Below are positions 31,713-39,544 of a stretch of 50,944 bases of DNA, piece by piece. The position numbers and the translations under genes were made by a program. Position 1 is the first letter of the stretch; each line of letters starts with the position of its first letter. A model generated the notes under the pieces. The model was not told where the DNA came from. It saw only the letters and a list, made by a program, of their open reading frames with translations, and searched no databases. This stretch comes from DASSWG01 sp035705295 (GTDB taxonomy: Bacteria > Bacteroidota > Bacteroidia > Flavobacteriales > Flavobacteriaceae), in contig DASSWG010000040.1 of NCBI GenBank assembly GCA_035705295.1, forward strand, positions 1 through 50,944. Direction: 5' to 3'.

Positions 31713-32873
31713 TTACCGTTGCAAAATAAGGCTCACTGCATTTCCGCCAAATCCCACCGCGTTCACCATCACCGAATTTATTTTGTTGGGGATTTTTTCA
31801 TTTTCAAAAAACGGGTTTTCGATAAACTCTTGATGTTGCAACATCAAAACCGCTAATTCCACGCTCATAATTCCAGATGCCCCAAAGGTGTGGCCGATCA
31901 TCCATTTATTGGTGGTCAAAGTCGGTAAATCCGCAAATGTTTTTTCAATGGCTTTCAGTTCGGCCAAATCGCCTTTTACAGTTCCCGGCGCGTGCATCAC
32001 AATCGCGTCCACGGTTTTCAACTTTGCCGAATTCAAGGCCATTTTCATCGATTTTTGAAAACATTCCGCATCGGCCGAAATGGAAATATTGTGGGTCAAT
32101 TTTTCGGTGGCATAACCTGCTCCAGTTATATTTGCCAATGCATTGGGCGCATCAATTTCCAAACTCGCCATCCCAGCGGCCTCGCCCAAAATCATTGAAT
32201 TATTTTTTTTGTTCCACTTCAAACTTTCGCACGGAAAATCGGATTTTTTATTGGCATATAATTTCAAAGCTTGCATTTGTGCGATCGTAAATTCGGTCAA
32301 AGGTGCTTCGCTGCCACCCACCAAAAATTTGTCGTTCATCCCCGAATTCAACCAAGCAATACCGTTCAAAAATGCATGCAACGCCGTAGAACACGTGATG
32401 GAATGTTCAATTGCCGGCCCGGAAATGCCCAAATCCTGCGCCACCCAAGAAGAAATGTTTCCCAAAGTGGTGGTGGGCGAAGCCAAGGTTTCGGTTTTCC
32501 CTTTTTCCAAAAATAATCGATGGTATTTTTCAAAAAGTCCGGTTGCCCCCCGCGAAGAACCAATGTTGATCCCGGCCTGCCCCCAATTGCCTCCCAAGGA
32601 AGGGTTGTTTGATGAATTTTCAATTGTTTTCCGGGCGGAAAAAATGGCGAACAACACCGAATCGTCCAGTTTTTTATAAAACGGATTTGATTTTCGAAGC
32701 AATTCGATTTCGGCTTTCCCTTTCGATGCAATTTTGGAAACCAAAACTTTGGAGCCATTGCTCTTCTTTTCGGAAAACAATGCTTTTCGATTTTGATAGC
32801 TTTCCCAAACAGATTCTGGAGAAGTTCCCAAAGCGGAAATGGAGGAAATGGAAGTGATGGAAATGGGATTCAT
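31713..32873 (-). CDS. Beta-ketoacyl synthase next to biotin genes
   Basis: This 386-residue thiolase-fold condensing enzyme has the Cys-His-His triad: ITCSTALHAFLNG (Cys near 162), VMHAPGTVKGDLAELK, and KWMIGHTFGASG. It resembles FabF-like KAS but is shorter. In flavobacteria it is often found with bioF/bioD/bioA, so a role in making the pimeloyl chain is possible but inferred. Residues 89-100 (NNPSLGGNWGQA) are encoded by a repeat-like stretch and look like an in-frame insertion before the conserved GINIGSSRGAT. Confidence 0.85.
   Translation of the reverse strand: MNPISITSISSISALGTSPESVWESYQNRKALFSEKKSNGSKVLVSKIASKGKAEIELLRKSNPFYKKLDDSVLFAIFSARKTIENSSNNPSLGGNWGQAGINIGSSRGATGLFEKYHRLFLEKGKTETLASPTTTLGNISSWVAQDLGISGPAIEHSITCSTALHAFLNGIAWLNSGMNDKFLVGGSEAPLTEFTIAQMQALKLYANKKSDFPCESLKWNKKNNSMILGEAAGMASLEIDAPNALANITGAGYATEKLTHNISISADAECFQKSMKMALNSAKLKTVDAIVMHAPGTVKGDLAELKAIEKTFADLPTLTTNKWMIGHTFGASGIMSVELAVLMLQHQEFIENPFFENEKIPNKINSVMVNAVGFGGNAVSLILQR
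32576..32607. repeat. In-frame C-rich repeat in the ketoacyl synthase gene
   Basis: CTGCCCCCAATTGCCTCCCA then AGGAAGGGTT encodes NNPSLGGNWGQ on the minus strand. The wording (C-rich run, CCTCC/GGAAGGG pairing) resembles the elements at 24943 and 26804 in leuS. Confidence 0.5.
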
Positions 32874-32972
32874 TGTCGTTTTACAAACCTTAACGGTGAT
32901 AAAATTTATATTTTTTTGAATCCCAAAATTATGGTTTTTTCAAAAGAATTTAGACAAACACACATGTCCATA

Positions 32973-33003
32973 TTTGCTAAATATAAACAATTTTGTACCT
33001 TTG
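32973..33003 (+). promoter_or_regulatory. Promoter of parDE: -33 TTTG and -7 TACCTTTG
   Basis: TTTG (32973-32976) and TACCTTTG (32996-33003) are 19 bases apart, matching the Bacteroidota TTTG-19-TAnnTTTG promoter. The inverted repeat TTGGT-TATT-ACCAA (33001-33014) overlaps its 3' end and may be the ParD operator. Confidence 0.65.
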
Positions 33004-33025
33004 GTTATTACCAAAACATTTAAAA

Positions 33026-33259
33026 ATGAATATCAGTTTCACGGACAAACAACAAAAATACATTTTGGAGCAGGTAGGTTCCGGGGATTTCCAAAATGCA
33101 AGTGAAGTTGTGCGCGATGCATTGCGACTTCACCAACTTTACCGCCAAAAGATAATCAACGAATTGAGGGCAGAAATAGAAAAAGCTTGGAGTGGACCTG
33201 AAAGTAATCGCGATGTGATGGAAATCATAAATGATAAATTGAACAAAATTCCGACATGA
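33026..33259 (+). CDS. parD: ParD-family (CC2985-type) antitoxin
   Basis: This 77-residue protein begins MNISFTDKQQKYILEQVGSGDFQNASEVVRDALRLHQ, the ribbon-helix-helix fold of ParD, with a C-terminal tail for toxin binding. The ATG at 33026 is 23 bases after the -7 box. It overlaps parE by four bases (ATGA). The pair lies opposite to and between the ketoacyl synthase gene and bioA. Confidence 0.92.
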   Translation: MNISFTDKQQKYILEQVGSGDFQNASEVVRDALRLHQLYRQKIINELRAEIEKAWSGPESNRDVMEIINDKLNKIPT

Positions 33260-33561
33260 GTTCTGAAAAGAAGCGGTTTTATAAGTTATCGCTCGATGCT
33301 GCACTCGACATGGAGGAAATTTTCGACTATTCCATTGAAGAATTTGGTGCAAAGCAAGCACATGATTATGCCTCTAAAATGCACACCTTATTTTTGAAAT
33401 TGACCGAACAACCCGAAATAGGTAGAAAAAGGAATGAAATTAAAATTGGACTTCGAAGTTTACCTATTGGTGAACATATCGTTTTTTATCGCATTTTGAA
33501 TGATAAAATTAGGATTTTGCGCATCTTGCACGGAAGCCGGGACATTCCAAACTATTTCTAA
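33256..33561 (+). CDS. parE: ParE/RelE-family toxin
   Basis: This 101-residue protein shows the ParE pattern: YKLSLDAALDMEEIFDYSIEEFGAKQAHDYASKM, then LTEQPEIGRKRNEIKIGLRSLPIGEHIVFYRIL and RILRILHGSRDIPNYF. ParE toxins poison DNA gyrase; the close relatives that cut mRNA have other catalytic residues, so gyrase is the likelier target. Only 5 bases separate it from bioA, which converges on it. Confidence 0.92.
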   Translation: MSSEKKRFYKLSLDAALDMEEIFDYSIEEFGAKQAHDYASKMHTLFLKLTEQPEIGRKRNEIKIGLRSLPIGEHIVFYRILNDKIRILRILHGSRDIPNYF

Positions 33562-33566
33562 AGAAT

Positions 33567-34868
33567 TCAAAATTTTTCCACCGCTTTTTCCACCACCCCG
33601 TATATTTTTTCCAATTGTTGATCCGTGATCACGTATGGCGGTAGAAAATAAATTGTATTTCCCAAGGGCCGCAAATACACTCCATTTTCCATAAAAAAAG
33701 CATACAATTTATCCCGCAAATCGCTGTAATGGCCTTTGGAACCAACATTTAGTTCCAAGGCGAAAATCACCCCACATTGACGAGTGCTACTTACGTTCGG
33801 GTGGCTTTTTATGCGTTCGTCAAAATTTTTGTGCGACTTGATGATCCGTTGTATATTTTCCTGTATTTCTTCGGAAAGCAAGAGTTCCAATCCCGCCAAA
33901 GCCGCAGCGCAAGCCAATGGATTCCCGGAATAGGTGTGCGCATGAAAAAGGCCTTTTGCCACCTCATCGTCGTAAAACGCATCGAAAATTTCTTGGGTGC
34001 AGGTAGTGAGTCCCATTGGCAACATTCCCGCGGAAAGGGCTTTGCTCAAACACATCACATCGGGCTGGGTTTTCATATATTCCGAAGCGAACAATTTCCC
34101 GGTTTTCCCAAAACCTGTCATCACCTCATCGGCGATGGTGATAATTTGGTGCTTTTTGCAAATTTTTAAAATTTCGTTCAATCCATTTGCCTCATGCATC
34201 AACATTCCTGCCGCTCCTTGCACGAGGGGTTCGTAGATAAAGCCCGCAACGGCATTTTCTTCGATTAAATCATTGATTTTTTTGAGTATTTGGTCTGTGT
34301 TTTTCCCATTCGGCTCAGGAATTCGCACCACTTTCAAAAAATGTTCCTCAAAAGGACCGTTGTAAACCGACAAGCCCGAAACCGACATGGCGCCCAAAGT
34401 GTCGCCGTGGAACCCATTTTCGAAAGCCAACAGCACATTGCGTTTTTCGCCCCGGTTGTGGTGAAATTGCAAGGCCATTTTGATGCCGATTTCCGTTGCG
34501 GTGGAACCGTTGTCGTTGAAAAAAACTTTTTCTTGGTTTTTCGGCAGGATTTTTATCAATTCTTCCGAAAGTTTTACGGCCGGTTCGTGGGTGAACCCAC
34601 TGAAAACCACATGGTCCAATTGGCGCATTTGCGCGTGGACTTTTTCGATGATAAATTCGTTGCAATGTCCGTACATGGTGGTGTACCACGAAGCAATTCC
34701 GTCGATGTATTTTTTTCCGTTTTCGTCGGTCAAAATTGCGGCTTTTGCTTTGGCAATGGCCAACATTTCGGGTTGGAGCTTATGTTGTACCAGCGGATGC
34801 CAGATGTATTTTTGGTCCCGAATTCCCGTGGAAACGGGAATCTTGTGATTTTTAGTTGTAAAGTTCAT
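33567..34868 (-). CDS. bioA: Adenosylmethionine-8-amino-7-oxononanoate aminotransferase
   Basis: This 433-residue PLP enzyme makes 7,8-diaminopelargonate from KAPA and SAM. Class III aminotransferase signatures are present: YIDGIASWYTTMYGHCN, ENGFHGDTLGAMSVSG, TIADEVMTGFGKTGK, and the PLP lysine in MCLSKALSAGMLPMG. Residues 10-16 (IPVSTGI) are encoded by an 8-4-8 palindromic repeat at 34822-34841. The conserved part begins only at RDQKYIWHPL, so the N-terminus may have been extended by the repeat. Confidence 0.94.
   Translation of the reverse strand: MNFTTKNHKIPVSTGIRDQKYIWHPLVQHKLQPEMLAIAKAKAAILTDENGKKYIDGIASWYTTMYGHCNEFIIEKVHAQMRQLDHVVFSGFTHEPAVKLSEELIKILPKNQEKVFFNDNGSTATEIGIKMALQFHHNRGEKRNVLLAFENGFHGDTLGAMSVSGLSVYNGPFEEHFLKVVRIPEPNGKNTDQILKKINDLIEENAVAGFIYEPLVQGAAGMLMHEANGLNEILKICKKHQIITIADEVMTGFGKTGKLFASEYMKTQPDVMCLSKALSAGMLPMGLTTCTQEIFDAFYDDEVAKGLFHAHTYSGNPLACAAALAGLELLLSEEIQENIQRIIKSHKNFDERIKSHPNVSSTRQCGVIFALELNVGSKGHYSDLRDKLYAFFMENGVYLRPLGNTIYFLPPYVITDQQLEKIYGVVEKAVEKF
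34822..34841. repeat. 8-4-8 palindromic repeat, copy 4 (inside bioA)
   Basis: ATTCCCGT-GGAA-ACGGGAAT, perfect 8-base stem. On the minus strand it encodes IPVSTGI, residues 10-16 of BioA. It is the coding member of a family whose other three copies are non-coding. Confidence 0.85.
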
Positions 34869-34912
34869 TTTTTATTTTCTAATAGCACGTTGAGCCGCAC
34901 GACCGTTCGGCT

Positions 34913-35560
34913 TTACTTTCCTATATTTTTCCCAAAAGCCAAAGTCAGGTTTGACCTGAATTTTTCCGCATATTTCTTAATCGTTTCTTGATCGAAAAAT
35001 TCCTCTTCTTCGATACGTCCAATTATCGAAACACCCGTCATTTTTTCGATGATGCTTTCAGTAGTGGGATGCTCGTTTCCGCTAAAAATAATTCCAATAT
35101 TTTCTAACCCCCTGTTTTTCAATGTTTCCACCGACAAAAGTGTGTGGTTAATGCTTCCCAAATAGTGCCGGGAGACCAATATGACAACATCACCGGGGCG
35201 AATCAAATCCACAATGGTTTCGGTGGAATTTAGTGGCACCAACAATCCACCGGCACCTTCGATCACCAACGTATTTTCAGTTTTGGGCCGCTGAATGTTC
35301 TTTGCACGGATTTCCACTTGATCGATTTCCGCCGCGGCATGTGGGCTCATTGGGGTTTTTAGGGCGAAAGCGTTCGGGTGAAAACGGGTTTTGGAATTCG
35401 AAACCAAGGCTTTTATTTTATGCGTATCAGAATGTTCCAAATCCCCTGCTTGGATCGGTTTCCAGTAATCGGCTTTTAGGGCTTCGGTCACAATTGCCGA
35501 AGCGATGGTTTTGCCCACTTCGGTGCCGATTCCTGTTACGAACAAGGTTGGTTTTTTCAC
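34913..35560 (-). CDS. bioD: Dethiobiotin synthetase
   Basis: This 215-residue enzyme closes the ureido ring of dethiobiotin with ATP and CO2. The P-loop FVTGIGTEVGKTIASAI is at the N-terminus and NTLVIEGAGGLLVPL follows. The GTG at 35560 (KKPTLFVTGIG) is preferred as start, because the family starts a few residues before the P-loop; a TTG at 35578 is the alternative. It lies between bioF and bioA on the minus strand. Confidence 0.92.
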   Translation of the reverse strand: MKKPTLFVTGIGTEVGKTIASAIVTEALKADYWKPIQAGDLEHSDTHKIKALVSNSKTRFHPNAFALKTPMSPHAAAEIDQVEIRAKNIQRPKTENTLVIEGAGGLLVPLNSTETIVDLIRPGDVVILVSRHYLGSINHTLLSVETLKNRGLENIGIIFSGNEHPTTESIIEKMTGVSIIGRIEEEEFFDQETIKKYAEKFRSNLTLAFGKNIGK

Positions 35561-35590
35561 TGTTTTGTTTTTTAGCAAACTTTCGGGGTT

Positions 35591-36736
35591 TTAGGATGCA
35601 AAAGTAGACAACGTCTTCAAAACCTCCGAAATTTCTTCTTCCGAATTATAAGCGTGCAAAGAAAACCGCAAACGTTCTTTTCCTTCGGGAACGGTGGGCG
35701 AAAGTATGGGTTTTACGTCAAAACCCGCGTTTTGAAGTTTTTTGGAAACAATTTTCACCTTTTCGTTTCCGGAAAAAATACAGGTTTGGATGGGAGAATT
35801 GCTGGGAATGAATTTTCCGACCAATTTTTGTTTTTTGATTTCGGATTTGAAAAAATCAATTTTTTGTTTGAGTTTTTCCCTTCCCCCTGTTTTTTGCAAT
35901 TCCGAATAAGCTGTTTGGATGGTGGCCAGGGAATGTGGGGGAAGCGCGGTGGTATAAATAAAACTTCGACAAAAATTGATCAAATAATTTTTTAAATCTT
36001 CGCTTCCCAAAATTGCCGCCCCGTGACAACCCAATGCTTTTCCGAAAGTGAGGATACGCGCAAAAATTTGGTCTTGAAGGTTCAATTCTTGTACCAATCC
36101 TTCGCCGTTTTTTCCGAAAATTCCCACAGCGTGGGCTTCATCAACAATTAAACGGCAATTGTTTTTGGAACAAAATTCGGCAAAGGCCTTTAAATCGGGC
36201 GAATCGCCGTCCATGGAAAACACCGATTCGGTGACCACATAAACTTCTTCATTTCCCGAAAAATTTTGCGATTGTAGCAGTTTTTGTAAATCGATTAAAT
36301 CATTGTGATTGAATTTGTACGCTTTTGCATTTCCCAAACGAATGCCATCCCGAATGGAAGCATGGATAAATTCGTCGTAAAAAACGACATCGCCCCGTTG
36401 CGGGACGCTGGCAAAAAAACCCAAGTTGGCATCATAACCCGAATTGAAGATCAAGGCCGATTCCGCTTGGTGGAAATTGGCGATAAAGGCTTCGGTTTCT
36501 TCGTAAAAAATGGAATTTCCCGTGAGCAACCGCGAACCGGTGGCACCGTTTTGCCCAATGTTTTTTTCTTTTAAAATTGCTGTTGCTTGATTGAAAATAG
36601 TTTCCGATTTGGCGAAACCAAGGTAATCGTTGGAGGAAAAATCAACCAACCCAGAGCTTTTTCCCAAACTTCGAAAAGAATTGTTTTCCTTCCGGATTTG
36701 GAGTTTTCTTTGAAGGTTTTCAGGGAAATTTTTCAT
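35591..36736 (-). CDS. bioF: 8-amino-7-oxononanoate synthase
   Basis: This 381-residue PLP enzyme condenses pimeloyl thioester with alanine, the first step of the biotin ring assembly. It shows DFSSNDYLGFAKS, GATGSRLLTGNSIFYEETE, IVDEAHAVGIFGKNGEG, and TFGKALGCHGAAILG with the PLP lysine. The ATG at 36736 is used; the frame is open back to 36778 but passes over the -7 box. It heads the bioF-bioD-bioA operon. Confidence 0.95.
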   Translation of the reverse strand: MKNFPENLQRKLQIRKENNSFRSLGKSSGLVDFSSNDYLGFAKSETIFNQATAILKEKNIGQNGATGSRLLTGNSIFYEETEAFIANFHQAESALIFNSGYDANLGFFASVPQRGDVVFYDEFIHASIRDGIRLGNAKAYKFNHNDLIDLQKLLQSQNFSGNEEVYVVTESVFSMDGDSPDLKAFAEFCSKNNCRLIVDEAHAVGIFGKNGEGLVQELNLQDQIFARILTFGKALGCHGAAILGSEDLKNYLINFCRSFIYTTALPPHSLATIQTAYSELQKTGGREKLKQKIDFFKSEIKKQKLVGKFIPSNSPIQTCIFSGNEKVKIVSKKLQNAGFDVKPILSPTVPEGKERLRFSLHAYNSEEEISEVLKTLSTFAS

Positions 36737-36741
36737 CAGGG

Positions 36742-36749
36742 CAAAAGTA
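36742..36749 (-). promoter_or_regulatory. -7 box TACTTTTG of the bio operon
   Basis: Minus-strand TAnnTTTG match only 5 bases before the bioF ATG. The leader would be very short or near leaderless. No obvious BirA operator palindrome is seen in the 128-base gap. Confidence 0.4.
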
Positions 36750-36808
36750 GGAAAAAAGGAAGTTTGAACCTTGGGCAAAAAATGTGTATCTATTTATTTC
36801 AATAATTA

Positions 36809-36840
36809 ATTATTGTTTATCAATAATATTTTTATATTTG
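36809..36840 (+). promoter_or_regulatory. Inverted repeat and -7 box of the DUF2975/HTH pair
   Basis: ATTATTG (36809-36815) and CAATAAT (36821-36827) are perfect 7-base arms around TTTAT, and the -7 box TATATTTG is at 36833-36840. The repeat covers the -33 region, a fitting place for autorepression by the HTH protein. Confidence 0.5.
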
Positions 36841-36864
36841 TCACAGTCGAAAAATCAAAAAAAT

Positions 36865-37392
36865 ATGCGTAAACTAATTATTTTAAAAACCATTTTGGAT
36901 TTTCTATTTATTATGTTGATGTTGGGAAGCGTCTTAATAATTCTTCTTATGGGGACAATTTTATTTTCGGGCGATGGAATGGCTGAAATACCAATCAAAA
37001 TAAGTCTTCTGGATGAAAGTATTGAAAAATGGACCACCGGCCTCAGCATCGTTTTAGTTTTTGGGATTATTGCCTATGTTTTGTTCGTTTATGCCATTTA
37101 CCAATTAAAAACAATCGTTCGTTTATTCATGAAAACCACTCTTTTTCACGATTCCATCATAAAAGGGTTTCGGCACATAGGAAGCTGTTTTGTGCTTATT
37201 TCGTTTTTCATTTATGTGCCAAAGTTAATTTACCGGGTTTTTGGACCTCCTCATGAATTTAAATTAATGTTTGGAGGCGATTTCTTTAATTCGTTTTGGT
37301 TTATTTTGAGCATGGGCTTGTTTTTTATGGTGTTGGGCAACATTTTTAAAATCGCAAAACACGCCAAAGAGGAAAATGAATTGACGGTATAA
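36865..37392 (+). CDS. DUF2975 membrane protein
   Basis: This 175-residue protein has four hydrophobic helices, about residues 8-35, 55-80, 105-125 and 140-160, and the pattern of DUF2975, including AIYQLKTIVRLFMKTTLFHDSIIKGFRHIG in the middle. The family is normally encoded just before a small HTH regulator, as here (nine bases). The function is unknown; it may be a membrane sensor or partner of the regulator. The ATG at 36865 follows the -7 box. Confidence 0.85.
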   Translation: MRKLIILKTILDFLFIMLMLGSVLIILLMGTILFSGDGMAEIPIKISLLDESIEKWTTGLSIVLVFGIIAYVLFVYAIYQLKTIVRLFMKTTLFHDSIIKGFRHIGSCFVLISFFIYVPKLIYRVFGPPHEFKLMFGGDFFNSFWFILSMGLFFMVLGNIFKIAKHAKEENELTV

Positions 37393-37401
37393 AACAATTT
37401 T

Positions 37402-37608
37402 ATGGCTATCATTGTAAACTTGGACGTGATGCTTGCCAAACGTAAAATGCGCAGCATGGAATTGGCCGAAAAAGTGGGCATCACCCCGGTAAATTTATCC
37501 ATTCTAAAAACCGGGAAGGCCAAGGCGGTCCGTTTTTCCACACTGGAAGCCATTTGCAAAGTATTGGAATGCCAACCGGGCGATATTTTGGAATTTGTGG
37601 AGGAATAA
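37402..37608 (+). CDS. Small XRE-type helix-turn-helix regulator (YozG-like)
   Basis: This 68-residue protein is one HTH domain: IIVNLDVMLAKRKMRSMELAEKVGITPVNLSILKTGKAKAVRFSTLEAICKVLECQPGDILEFVEE. The recognition helix is around residues 25-40. This is the Cro/CI YozG type usually paired with DUF2975. The inverted repeat at 36809-36827 is a candidate site for it. Confidence 0.9.
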   Translation: MAIIVNLDVMLAKRKMRSMELAEKVGITPVNLSILKTGKAKAVRFSTLEAICKVLECQPGDILEFVEE

Positions 37609-37672
37609 AAAATCGAAGCTTGTCAAAGCTTTTTCAAATTCCGTAATTTTGGCGAAAACTCAAACCATCGCC

Positions 37673-38347
37673 GTGGGCAGCAAAAACAAACTTAGACGTT
37701 TTAAGGAAAACGAAACTTTTCAAAATGTGGTTCAACCGTCGCGGGAAGAAATAGTGTCGGAGAAATTTTCTTTGAAAGGAAATTGGAACGAAAAATTCTT
37801 CAACAACGAAAATCCGATCGTACTGGAACTCGGTTGTGGAAAAGGCGAATATTCCATTGCATTGGCAAAAGAGTTTCCCGAAAAAAACTTTTTGGGAATC
37901 GACATCAAAGGAGCGCGGTTTTGGCGCGGGGCGAAAACCGCTTTGGAAGAAAACCTGAAAAACGTGGGCTTCTTGCGCACCCAAATCGAATTGGTGGACT
38001 TGGTTTTTGCGGAAAACGAAATCGACGAAATTTGGATCACTTTCCCCGACCCACAAATAAAATACAAACGTACCAAACACCGTATGACCAATTCGGAATT
38101 CCTCAAAAAATACAAAAAAATACTCTGCCCCGAAGGAACGGTAAACCTAAAAACCGACAGCGAATTCATGCACGGCTACACACTCGGGCTTTTGCATGGC
38201 GAAGGCCACGAAATTTTGTATGCCAACCACGATGTTTACAAAAGTGAAAATTCGCCAAAAATGGTAACAAAAATCCAAACTTTCTACGAAAAACAGTATC
38301 TTGAGCAAAATAAGTCGATCACTTTTGTTAAATTTAAGTTCAACTGA
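37673..38347 (+). CDS. trmB: tRNA (guanine-N7)-methyltransferase
   Basis: This 224-residue SAM enzyme methylates G46 of tRNA. SAM motif I is VLELGCGKGEYSIALA, followed by FLGIDIKGARFWRGAKTA, IWITFPDPQIKYKRTKHRM (the catalytic FPDPxxKxxHxKRR-type motif) and LKTDSEFMHGYTL. The start is GTG at 37673, giving GSKNKLRRF, a common TrmB N-terminus; the frame upstream to 37595 overlaps the HTH gene and is not believed. Confidence 0.93.
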   Translation: MGSKNKLRRFKENETFQNVVQPSREEIVSEKFSLKGNWNEKFFNNENPIVLELGCGKGEYSIALAKEFPEKNFLGIDIKGARFWRGAKTALEENLKNVGFLRTQIELVDLVFAENEIDEIWITFPDPQIKYKRTKHRMTNSEFLKKYKKILCPEGTVNLKTDSEFMHGYTLGLLHGEGHEILYANHDVYKSENSPKMVTKIQTFYEKQYLEQNKSITFVKFKFN

Positions 38348-38423
38348 TCGTACAATTTGGTGCAATCATAGAAATAAATGATTACCTTTATTTTTTGTTT
38401 GGCAAAGCTTTAAAACAAGCCCT

Positions 38424-39053
38424 TTGGAAGAAACAAAACTATTTTTAGTCACGTTTATCGCTGCTTTTGTCGGGGTTTTGCCTCCGGGTTTGGTGAACAT
38501 GTCCGTGGCCAAGACTTGTCTCGAAAAAGGAAAAAAAAGTGGGATGATGTTGGCGGTCGGCGCTGCTTCGATTGTTTTTTTGCAGGCAATGATCGCCATT
38601 TTGTTGTCCAAATATATTTTCACACATCCATTTATTAAAAACATATTGTTGCGAACGGGCGTTGTGGTTTTTGGGTTGATGGCCATCTATTTTTTTATTG
38701 TCGCCAAAAAGAAAAAAGTCAACTCAAAAGTTCCGGACACCAATGCTACCAGAAGCTTTTTGAAAGGCATGATGATTTCCGCGTTGAACATTTTCCCAAT
38801 CCCTTATTTTGTCGCGCTCAGTGCCGCGATCAATGCCAAAGGCCTCTACGAATATGATTTTATAAGTATGGTGTTGTTTTCTTTCGGAGCCGCTTTGGGC
38901 GCTTTCAGCACGCTATACCTCTATGTGATCTGCTTTGTTAAAATTGAAAAGCACACCACCTCTTTTTCAAAGTATTCCAATTATTTTATGGCGTTTCTGA
39001 TGTTGGCACTGGTCATTGTTACCTTGATACGAATTTATTATCCTTGGAACTAA
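38424..39053 (+). CDS. LysE-family permease
   Basis: This 209-residue membrane protein has six hydrophobic helices and the LysE/RhtB pattern: FLVTFIAAFVGVLPPGLVNMSVAKTCLEKG at the start, then GMMLAVGAASIVFLQAMIAILL. It probably exports an amino acid or similar small molecule. The start is TTG at 38424. Its stop overlaps the next gene start (TAATG). Confidence 0.82.
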   Translation: MEETKLFLVTFIAAFVGVLPPGLVNMSVAKTCLEKGKKSGMMLAVGAASIVFLQAMIAILLSKYIFTHPFIKNILLRTGVVVFGLMAIYFFIVAKKKKVNSKVPDTNATRSFLKGMMISALNIFPIPYFVALSAAINAKGLYEYDFISMVLFSFGAALGAFSTLYLYVICFVKIEKHTTSFSKYSNYFMAFLMLALVIVTLIRIYYPWN

Positions 39054-39373
39054 TGGAAGAAAATTTTTTTGAAAAAGTCTATGCGGTCGCCCGACAAATC
39101 CCGTATGGAAAAGTCACTTCTTACGGTGCGATCGCAAAAGCCATCGGCGCGGGAAAAAGCGCGCGCATGGTCGGTTATGCCATGAACGGGGCTTCCAACA
39201 TTGCCGATATTCCCGCCCACCGCGTGGTAAACCGAAATGGGGTCCTAACAGGAAAGCACCATTTCAAAGGCACGAATTTGATGCAACAACTTTTGGAAAG
39301 TGAAGGGATTGTCGTGAAAAACGACCAAATCCAAAATTTAGAAAAGGTTTTATGGAAACCAGAGGTTTCCTAA
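39053..39373 (+). CDS. Alkyltransferase-like protein (MGMT family, no active Cys)
   Basis: This 106-residue protein has the DNA-binding domain of O6-alkylguanine alkyltransferases: VYAVARQIPYGKVTSYGAIAKAIG, SARMVGYAMN and IPAHRVVNRNGVLTG. In active enzymes this last motif is PCHRV; here Ala replaces the acceptor Cys. It should therefore flag alkylated bases for other repair systems and not repair them. It overlaps the LysE gene by one base. Confidence 0.9.
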   Translation: MEENFFEKVYAVARQIPYGKVTSYGAIAKAIGAGKSARMVGYAMNGASNIADIPAHRVVNRNGVLTGKHHFKGTNLMQQLLESEGIVVKNDQIQNLEKVLWKPEVS

Positions 39374-39484
39374 GGAAAAACACTTCTATCATTCGCTGCA
39401 TTTGGTAGATTGCCAAACCAATTAATTCCAAAATCGACCATTATTTGTCACCAATTCCTCCACTCTTATCTCATATCTAATCCT

Positions 39485-39512
39485 TATATTTGCACTTTAG
39501 AATAATTCTAAA
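39485..39512 (+). promoter_or_regulatory. Promoter and Fur/PerR-like palindrome of mrp-nifU
   Basis: The -7 box TATATTTG (39485-39492) is followed by the perfect 17-base palindrome TTTAGAATAATTCTAAA (39496-39512), just at or after the expected transcription start. The 15-base core TTAGAAT-A-ATTCTAA has the 7-1-7 form of Fur-family boxes and is near the PerR consensus TTATAATnATTATAA (13 of 15 positions). Confidence 0.6.
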
Positions 39513-39544
39513 CAAACTGAAAATCAAGTAAATTTCAATTTGAA

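Noticed and set aside
37595..37672. Extended N-terminus for trmB
   Set aside because: It overlaps the HTH gene and lacks similarity; the GTG at 37673 gives the usual GSKNKL start.
39053..39373. Active O6-methylguanine methyltransferase
   Set aside because: The acceptor Cys is missing (PAHRV), so it is called alkyltransferase-like.
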